A stretch of 64,000 bases of DNA, taken from contig JBQVOK010000003.1 of assembly GCA_052437175.1 (NCBI GenBank), positions 186,001-250,000 on the forward strand, read 5' to 3'. Shown here in pieces: positions 59,839 through 64,000 of the stretch (within the stretch, counting starts at the first letter, position 1; each line of letters begins with the position of its first letter). Source of the DNA: JACVCJ01 sp052437175. Its GTDB lineage: Bacteria > Bacteroidota > Bacteroidia > CAIKAF01. Under the pieces are notes generated by a model. That model did not search any database. It worked only from the letters and a program-made list of their open reading frames with translations, and was not told the origin of the DNA. The translations under genes and the position numbers were made by a program.

Positions 59839-60019
59839 CGAGGAACCTGAACTACCCGGGGAGGAGATACGCCGGCACCGTGATTTTTCGAAGGTGCAGA
59901 GCCGCTATCGCGGGCATCTGCTGGGGGTGCGCCGCCGCAAGCCCTACCGGCTCAAAAACCGGTTCTATTTCCTGTTCATGCTGCTGCTGTTGCTGCTGCT
60001 TATCCTATTGTTCAGCTGA
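59816..60019 (+). CDS. Small one-helix membrane protein overlapping the sigma factor gene
   Basis: A 67-residue protein. An acidic then basic cytoplasmic half (EEPELPGEEIRRHRDFSKVQSRYRGHLLGVRRRKPYRLKNR) is followed by a C-terminal membrane helix (FYFLFMLLLLLLLILLF). The GTG start at 59816 lies inside the sigma factor gene (23-nt overlap), a sign of coupled translation. Placement suggests an anti-sigma-like or membrane-tethering role, but it has no zinc-finger (ZAS) motif of classic anti-sigma factors. Function unproven. Confidence 0.6.
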   Translation: MTSIQIDNEEPELPGEEIRRHRDFSKVQSRYRGHLLGVRRRKPYRLKNRFYFLFMLLLLLLLILLFS

Positions 60020-60028
60020 TGGCTTTTG

Positions 60029-60328
60029 TTACCCGATGGACAGGTGTACCCGTTTCCCCAGTCCGAACTCAAATATCCGGTACAGTGTAGAAAGCTGGAT
60101 ATCACATTTCCCGTTCTCAAGCCGTGAGATATAACTTTTTTTGGTCCCAACCTTTTCGGCCAGCTGTTCCTGGGTCATGTTTGCCTCTTTGCGGGCTTCC
60201 TTCAGCATTTCACTGATCACAAAATACTGCGCTTTTTCTTCGAACGCATCCCGTTTTTCGGGGCCGGTCTTTCCGTATTTACTGTCTAATAACTCGTCAA
60301 AGTTTTTAGCGTGGATTTGTGATTTCAT
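60029..60328 (-). CDS. XRE-family regulator (HigA-like antitoxin type, no toxin gene seen)
   Basis: A 99-residue protein. The N-terminal third (SQIHAKNFDELLDSKYGKTGPEKRDAFEEKAQYFV) resembles the extension seen in HigA-type antitoxins; the rest is a Cro/C1 helix-turn-helix (LKEARKEANMTQEQLAEKVGTKKSYISRLENGKCDIQLSTLYRIFEFGLGKRV). It lies alone on the minus strand between two plus-strand genes. No RelE/HigE-like toxin ORF is found within the 134 bases upstream or next to it, so it appears to be an orphan. Its promoter contains the AAGTTA inverted repeats at 60335-60352. Confidence 0.85.
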   Translation of the reverse strand: MKSQIHAKNFDELLDSKYGKTGPEKRDAFEEKAQYFVISEMLKEARKEANMTQEQLAEKVGTKKSYISRLENGKCDIQLSTLYRIFEFGLGKRVHLSIG

Positions 60329-60334
60329 CCTATA

Positions 60335-60352
60335 AAGTTAACTTAAAAGTTA
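60335..60352 (-). promoter_or_regulatory. Inverted-repeat operator of the XRE gene
   Basis: AAGTTAACTT (60335-60344) is a perfect palindrome, and TAACTT-AA-AAGTTA (60339-60352) overlaps it, giving three AAGTTA half-sites. It lies just upstream of the start codon and overlaps a likely -7 region, the usual place for autorepression by an XRE protein. Confidence 0.55.
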
Positions 60353-60462
60353 TCATTTTGCAAGTTTTAGAAACAGTTCCAGTTGCTTGGTTTTCTGTTA
60401 AAGAGCGTTAATCCCGGTTACTTTTTCCGGTGCCCGGCATTATACAGGCAAATACAAACCGG

Positions 60463-61152
60463 ATGAAAAAACTGCTCCTTTTTTTTAGCATCGCCTGGGT
60501 ATACGGTCCCCTGCAGGCACAACGAGGTCTTAAACCCGATGAAAAGAACGGACTCATCAGCATTACCGTAAGCGATTACAAAGGTATTGCCCGGGCCGGG
60601 GACGAAATTATTTTCGAGGGACTGAAAAGCGGGAAGAAGATCAGCGGCATTTCGGATGCCGAAGGTAAACTGGACCTGCTGCTGCCCAAGGGCGATACCT
60701 ATCGTATCCTGATCGCGTCCATCGGCGAACAGAAAGAGTATTCGCAGGTGCGCGTACCCGATGAGCCGGGGGAATATTCCGGCTGGGTGAAGATAAAATA
60801 CGAATTGCCGGCCAGCATTACCCTTCAGGATGTACTTTTTGAAACGGGCAGTGCTACGCTCAGCGCCTCGTCCGGCAAAAGCCTCGATGAACTGGCGGCC
60901 TTTATGAAACGTAAGACCACGATGGAGATCGAAGTGGCGGGGCATACCGATAATGTGGGCAATGCGGAATCGAACCTGGCCCTTTCGCAAAAACGTGCCG
61001 AAGCCGTGCGGAATTACCTGGTGGGAAAGGGCATTCATCCTTCGCGTGTTAAAGCGAAAGGCTACGGGCAGGAAAGCCCGGTTGCCGATAACAGCACAGA
61101 TGCCGGCCGCCGCAAGAACCGCCGTACCGAGATACATATACTAAAACAATAG
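60463..61152 (+). CDS. OmpA-family peptidoglycan-binding protein
   Basis: About 229 residues. A signal peptide (MKKLLLFFSIAWVYGPLQAQ) is followed by a beta-sandwich domain (about 25-125: ISITVSDYKGIARAGDEIIFEGLKSGKKISGISDAEGKLDLLLPKGDTYRI) resembling carboxypeptidase-regulatory folds. The OmpA C-like domain (about 125-229) has VLFETGSATLSASSGKSLDELAAFM, VAGHTDNVGNAESNLALSQKRAEAVRNYL and NRRTEI, which bind peptidoglycan. It would tie an envelope component to the cell wall. The ATG at 60463 is used, since the signal begins there. Confidence 0.88.
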   Translation: MKKLLLFFSIAWVYGPLQAQRGLKPDEKNGLISITVSDYKGIARAGDEIIFEGLKSGKKISGISDAEGKLDLLLPKGDTYRILIASIGEQKEYSQVRVPDEPGEYSGWVKIKYELPASITLQDVLFETGSATLSASSGKSLDELAAFMKRKTTMEIEVAGHTDNVGNAESNLALSQKRAEAVRNYLVGKGIHPSRVKAKGYGQESPVADNSTDAGRRKNRRTEIHILKQ

Positions 61153-61281
61153 ATAAAAGCTTGTTGTCAGAAAAGCCTGAGCGCAGAGTATGAACTCCCG
61201 TGCGAAACGGGGCGGAACGGAAAGCGTGCGTTTGCATGAAAGATACGACGCCTTACTTATGTGTGTGTCCGCCCGGCCGCG

Positions 61282-62004
61282 TTATACGTACGATACGGGG
61301 TTCTGCTCTTCGTCCCAGGCGATGTTCTGCATACGGAAAAAGATACGCATCAGCGTGTATACGTCCTTACTGCAGTAGCCGGCAATGCGTTCCAGGTCGT
61401 TCTGCACATAATACACCTCGCGCACCATACTGCCGTCGATATCTTCCTTGGGCGTGGGTATGCCGAACACGTGGGCCAGCAGGTCGAGGGACACGAAGCT
61501 TTTGTAATCGCCGAATTTCCACATTTCCATGGTGTCGTAGTGGGGTACTTCCCAGGGTTTGAGCCCGGCCAGGTTCAGTATGCGTGGAATGGGCAGGCGG
61601 TTGATCATGAGGCGGCGGCAGAGATAGGGGAAGTCGAACTCCTTACCGTTGTGGGCACAGAGCGATTTGAACCCGAACTCTTCTTTTAGTATATGCGTAA
61701 ATTCTTCCAGCAGCGCTTTTTCGTCATGTCCGGAAAAAGATTTGATGCGGGCTTCCCAGGCGCCGTTCTCATTGGTCACATACCCGGCCGAAATGCAGAT
61801 GATGCGGCCGAATTCGGCATAGATACCCGCCCGTTCGTACAGGTCTCTTTCACCGGTATATTTGTCGGTAAGGCGGGGCAGCAGGGTCTGGGCCTTGCGG
61901 TCCCAGAGTTTGCGTGCTTCTTCGCTCAGCGCGTCGTACGATCCCTCCTGGGGAACCGTTTCAATATCGATGAACAGTATATTTTTAAGTTGTCGGTAGT
62001 GCAT
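61282..62004 (-). CDS. Predicted 3'-5' exonuclease (PolB-like, PF10108 type)
   Basis: A 240-residue DnaQ-fold exonuclease. Acidic metal ligands: Asp 13 and Glu 15 in FIDIET, an Asp in LCAHNGKEFDFPYLCRRL, and an Asp in AGYCSKDVYTLMRIFFRMQN. The whole protein matches a stand-alone exonuclease family common in Bacteroidota, related to the DNA polymerase B proofreading domain. It probably trims DNA or RNA 3' ends; its substrate is not known. The ATG at 62004 follows a TATCTTTA box by 4 nt. Confidence 0.85.
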   Translation of the reverse strand: MHYRQLKNILFIDIETVPQEGSYDALSEEARKLWDRKAQTLLPRLTDKYTGERDLYERAGIYAEFGRIICISAGYVTNENGAWEARIKSFSGHDEKALLEEFTHILKEEFGFKSLCAHNGKEFDFPYLCRRLMINRLPIPRILNLAGLKPWEVPHYDTMEMWKFGDYKSFVSLDLLAHVFGIPTPKEDIDGSMVREVYYVQNDLERIAGYCSKDVYTLMRIFFRMQNIAWDEEQNPVSYV

Positions 62005-62056
62005 GGTATAAAGATAGCAAAAAGCCACCGTACCGACCATGCAGCAGAAGTGAGAC

Positions 62057-63733
62057 TTAAAATTCTACGTCAAAGACTTTAGATTCGCCGTTGCGTAACA
62101 CCGTGGCTTTTACTTTTTCGCCTTTTTTGAATTTACCCAGTGCTTCCATGTAGCCCATCATATCGTTCACCTTGTACCCGCCCAGTTCAATAAGTACGTC
62201 GCCCGCCTGCATTCCGGCACGGGAAGCGGCTTTTCCGTCGCTCACACCGTCCATGCGCACGCCTTCGCCGTCGTACATGTAATCGGGCACAATACCCAGC
62301 GTAACACTGAATTTCGGGGCCTTGGTCTGTTCCTGTTCCTTCGTTTTCTGGAAATCGATACGTCCCTGGGCATCCATACGTACCATCAGATCTATGATGA
62401 AATCGGTAACGCGTGTAAGGCCCGGGTAGTTGATCTTATCGGCATCGTCGGCCGGTTTGTGGTAATCGTTGTGCGAACCGGTAAAGAAGTGCAGCACCGG
62501 TACGTTCTTGAGGTAAAAAGAAGTATGATCGCTGGGGCCCACACCGCTTTCAGACGTTTTCAGTTTCAGGTTGCCTGTTTTGATGGCATTGAGGTTATTG
62601 CCCCACATGCTGCTGGTGCCCACCCCGTTCACGGCGATCTCGTCGTTCTCCAGGCGGCCTACCATGTCCATATTGAGCATGTAATTGGTCTTTGCAGGAT
62701 CGAACAGGGGCGATTTTGTATAGGCCGATGAACCGAACAGGCCTTTTTCTTCGGCAGAAAAGGCCACAAATACGTAGTTGTTGTTCTTAGGACCGTTCTT
62801 TGCCATGTATTCGGCAATGGCTATCAGGGCCACGGTTCCGGAGGCATTGTCGTCGGCGCCGTTGTGTATGGCTTTGTCGCCGCGGTGCAGCGAGCCTTCT
62901 TCGCCCCAGCCCAGGTGATCGTAATGTGCTCCCACGATCACGTTATTGGGCGCTCCGTTGTTGATGACCCCGATCACGTTGCGGGCCTTTACCGTACTGC
63001 GTTCAATGTTCACGGAAATAGTGGCTTCGAGTGAACCTCCGTCCGTAAGCACCTTGGTTACCAAACCTTTGGCAAAGACCACGGGAATGCGCGAAGGCGT
63101 TATGTTTTTGGATATACGTTCCGAAGGTTCTTCGGCATTCTTGTAATTGTCGATGAAAATTACCCCGGCAGCACCCATTTCTTCGGCTTTCTGTACGCGG
63201 ACAGAAAGATCGGCATGTTTCAGGTAGGCACTGTGCGGGTGCACGCCGTCGGGCGTGGAGATCTCCATTACGAAAATGCGGCCTTTGAGGTCATCGGCCG
63301 AAAAATGGGCATAATCGTTGTACTGGTTCTCCGGGGCCTGTATGCCGAATTTTACGTATTGGGTCATTCCCTTTACGCTGCTGTTGGCAGAAGCAGAAAG
63401 CGGCCAGAAGTCCTCGTGCAGCTTGTAGCTTTTGTTGTATACATGCAGCATGCAGTTGTCGTTTACTTTAGCATCGCCGGAGAATTCGAAGTAGTTGAAC
63501 CAGCTGCCTTCGTCGCCGCCCGGGGTAAGACCGGCCTTTGCAAACTTTTTTGCAATATAGTCCGAAGCCAGAGTTTCGCCTTTGGTACCGGGCGCGCGGC
63601 CTTCCAGCTTATCGGAGGCCAGGTAATACAGGTTCTTCTGCATCTCTTTTTCCTGTGTGGCCGTTACAAACTGTGCCTGTGCGGCGGTAGAAAGGGCCAG
63701 GAGTCCCGTGAACAGAAACCATTTTGCTTGCAT
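62057..63733 (-). CDS. M28-family metallopeptidase with PA and PDZ domains
   Basis: About 558 residues. A signal peptide ends TAAQAQ. The M28 aminopeptidase core has zinc ligands in VGAHYDHLGW, HNGADDNASGTVALI, FVAFSAEEKGLFGS, NMDMVGR and SDHTSFYLKNVPVLHFFTG. A PA-like insertion (about 120-260, with DLKGRIFVMEIS, MGAAGVIFIDNY and PSRIPVVFAKGL) lies in the first half. A PDZ domain closes it (about 475-558: GVRMDGVSDGKAASRAGMQAGDVLIELGGYKVNDMMGYMEAL). It cleaves N-terminal amino acids of exported peptides. The promoter has a perfect TATTTTTG box (63758-63751). Confidence 0.92.
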   Translation of the reverse strand: MQAKWFLFTGLLALSTAAQAQFVTATQEKEMQKNLYYLASDKLEGRAPGTKGETLASDYIAKKFAKAGLTPGGDEGSWFNYFEFSGDAKVNDNCMLHVYNKSYKLHEDFWPLSASANSSVKGMTQYVKFGIQAPENQYNDYAHFSADDLKGRIFVMEISTPDGVHPHSAYLKHADLSVRVQKAEEMGAAGVIFIDNYKNAEEPSERISKNITPSRIPVVFAKGLVTKVLTDGGSLEATISVNIERSTVKARNVIGVINNGAPNNVIVGAHYDHLGWGEEGSLHRGDKAIHNGADDNASGTVALIAIAEYMAKNGPKNNNYVFVAFSAEEKGLFGSSAYTKSPLFDPAKTNYMLNMDMVGRLENDEIAVNGVGTSSMWGNNLNAIKTGNLKLKTSESGVGPSDHTSFYLKNVPVLHFFTGSHNDYHKPADDADKINYPGLTRVTDFIIDLMVRMDAQGRIDFQKTKEQEQTKAPKFSVTLGIVPDYMYDGEGVRMDGVSDGKAASRAGMQAGDVLIELGGYKVNDMMGYMEALGKFKKGEKVKATVLRNGESKVFDVEF

Positions 63734-63750
63734 ATATGCTGTTTTTTGTG

Positions 63751-63758
63751 CAAAAATA
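63751..63758 (-). promoter_or_regulatory. -7 promoter box of the M28 peptidase gene
   Basis: TATTTTTG on the minus strand, 17 nt before the ATG at 63733, is a perfect TAnnTTTG match. Confidence 0.5.
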
Positions 63759-63820
63759 GGCATTCCGCTCCGCAATCGGGCCTGCGGGGGTAAAAACCAC
63801 CAATATTAGGTAGCCGGAAC

Positions 63821-64000
63821 TCAGAGCGCGGCTCCGCGGTTGTAGCGGCTGCGGTATTCCAGGGGCGACATCCCGGTTATCCGGCGGAAAACCTCGCGGA
63901 AAGCCTTTACATCGGAATAACCCACTTCGTACATCACCTCGCTGATGGTCTTGCGGCTGCTCTCAAACGCTTTTTTAGCGGCTTCCATTTTTACGCGCTG
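63821..64000 (-). CDS. AraC-family transcriptional regulator, C-terminal end only (5' part outside window)
   Basis: The minus strand reads open from 64000 to a TGA at 63823-63821, giving about 59 residues. They form the second helix-turn-helix of an AraC regulator: VKMEAAKKAFESSRKTISEVMYEVGYSD, then VKAFREVFRRITGMSPLEYRSRY. The motif ISEVMYEVGYSDVKAFREVFRRITGMSP is the standard AraC signature, with P-x-x-Y-R near the end. The sensor half and start lie beyond the window, so its signal cannot be told. It is the last gene of the window and reads toward the M28 gene. Confidence 0.9.
   Translation of the reverse strand, partial: QRVKMEAAKKAFESSRKTISEVMYEVGYSDVKAFREVFRRITGMSPLEYRSRYNRGAAL

Noticed and set aside
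61200..61562. A 120-codon frame between the OmpA-family gene and the exonuclease gene
   Set aside because: Mostly overlaps the exonuclease on the other strand, with biased Cys/Arg composition and no promoter box.
1..64000. CRISPR array, insertion sequences, integrase or prophage
   Set aside because: No short regularly spaced repeats, transposase or phage motifs were seen; the repeats found are protein-domain repeats or operators.

Overview
The window comes from a bacterium of the phylum Bacteroidota, possibly a Chitinophagales-type organism (the order is tentative). The evidence is: several secreted proteins ending in type IX secretion (T9SS) sorting domains; a large TonB-dependent receptor with a carboxypeptidase-D-like N-terminal domain; Bacteroidota -7 promoter boxes (TAnnTTTG) in front of many genes; and few Shine-Dalgarno sequences. 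The DNA is moderately GC-rich and densely coded, with no gap over 300 bases. I see no rRNA, transposase, prophage or CRISPR array, so this looks like chromosomal core with some accessory functions.

Layout. 1-6.6 kb: tail of a c-type cytochrome, feoA-feoB iron uptake, a lamin-tail T9SS protein, nadD, a DUF4403 lipoprotein and an acetyltransferase. 6.5-10.9 kb (minus strand): an envelope cluster of DUF2490, PepSY-like lipoprotein, a barrel-like protein, and an OmpR-type two-component system (TCS1). 10.9-15.4 kb: serine hydrolase lipoprotein, outer-membrane protein, LytTR regulator, SRPBCC protein, Crp-family regulator, zinc-ribbon membrane protein. 15.4-24.6 kb: a 1371-residue modular subtilase, an AsmA-like protein, an FNR-like regulator, a coiled-coil protein and a sugar-nucleotide epimerase. 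24.7-31.8 kb: TonB receptor, T9SS beta-helix protein, prfB with a programmed frameshift, sterol desaturase-family protein. 31.9-35.8 kb: an ExbB/ExbD energy-transduction operon, tRNA-Ser and asparaginase. 35.9-41.5 kb: a lipobox-TPR histidine kinase with a NarL-type regulator and a T9SS target, TatD nuclease, acetyltransferase. 41.6-47.6 kb: a three-domain MMPL/acyltransferase/methyltransferase fusion coupled to a flavin oxidoreductase, and a duplicated cysteine-containing secreted protein. 47.8-57.8 kb: a second OmpR-type system (TCS2), two reductases and a TolC-RND-adaptor efflux operon. 57.8-64 kb: a T9SS glucose/sorbosone dehydrogenase, ECF sigma factor with an overlapping small membrane protein, orphan antitoxin-like XRE regulator, OmpA-family protein, exonuclease, M28 peptidase and the end of an AraC-family regulator.

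The most striking signal is regulatory. TCS1 and TCS2 each sit beside three promoters that carry a private tandem operator: TTCCC-N6-TTCC(C/G) for TCS1 and CTTCA-N6-CTTCA for TCS2. In all six the two half-sites are 11 bp apart, and exactly 15 bp separate the second half-site from the TTTG (or CTTG) of the -7 box. Each regulator gene carries its own system's site, so both systems are probably autoregulated. TCS1 would also control the PepSY-like lipoprotein and the barrel-like protein. TCS2 would control the reductase pair and the efflux operon. A third tandem motif (TAAC-type, PhoB-box-like) precedes both the TonB receptor and its beta-helix neighbour. A fourth motif (TCACCC-NN-TGAGGTAT), at identical distance from the -7 box, precedes both the NarL-type regulator and the next secreted protein. 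Together these form a readable map of local regulons in which activator sites appear to replace the -33 promoter element. All operator assignments are inference from sequence.
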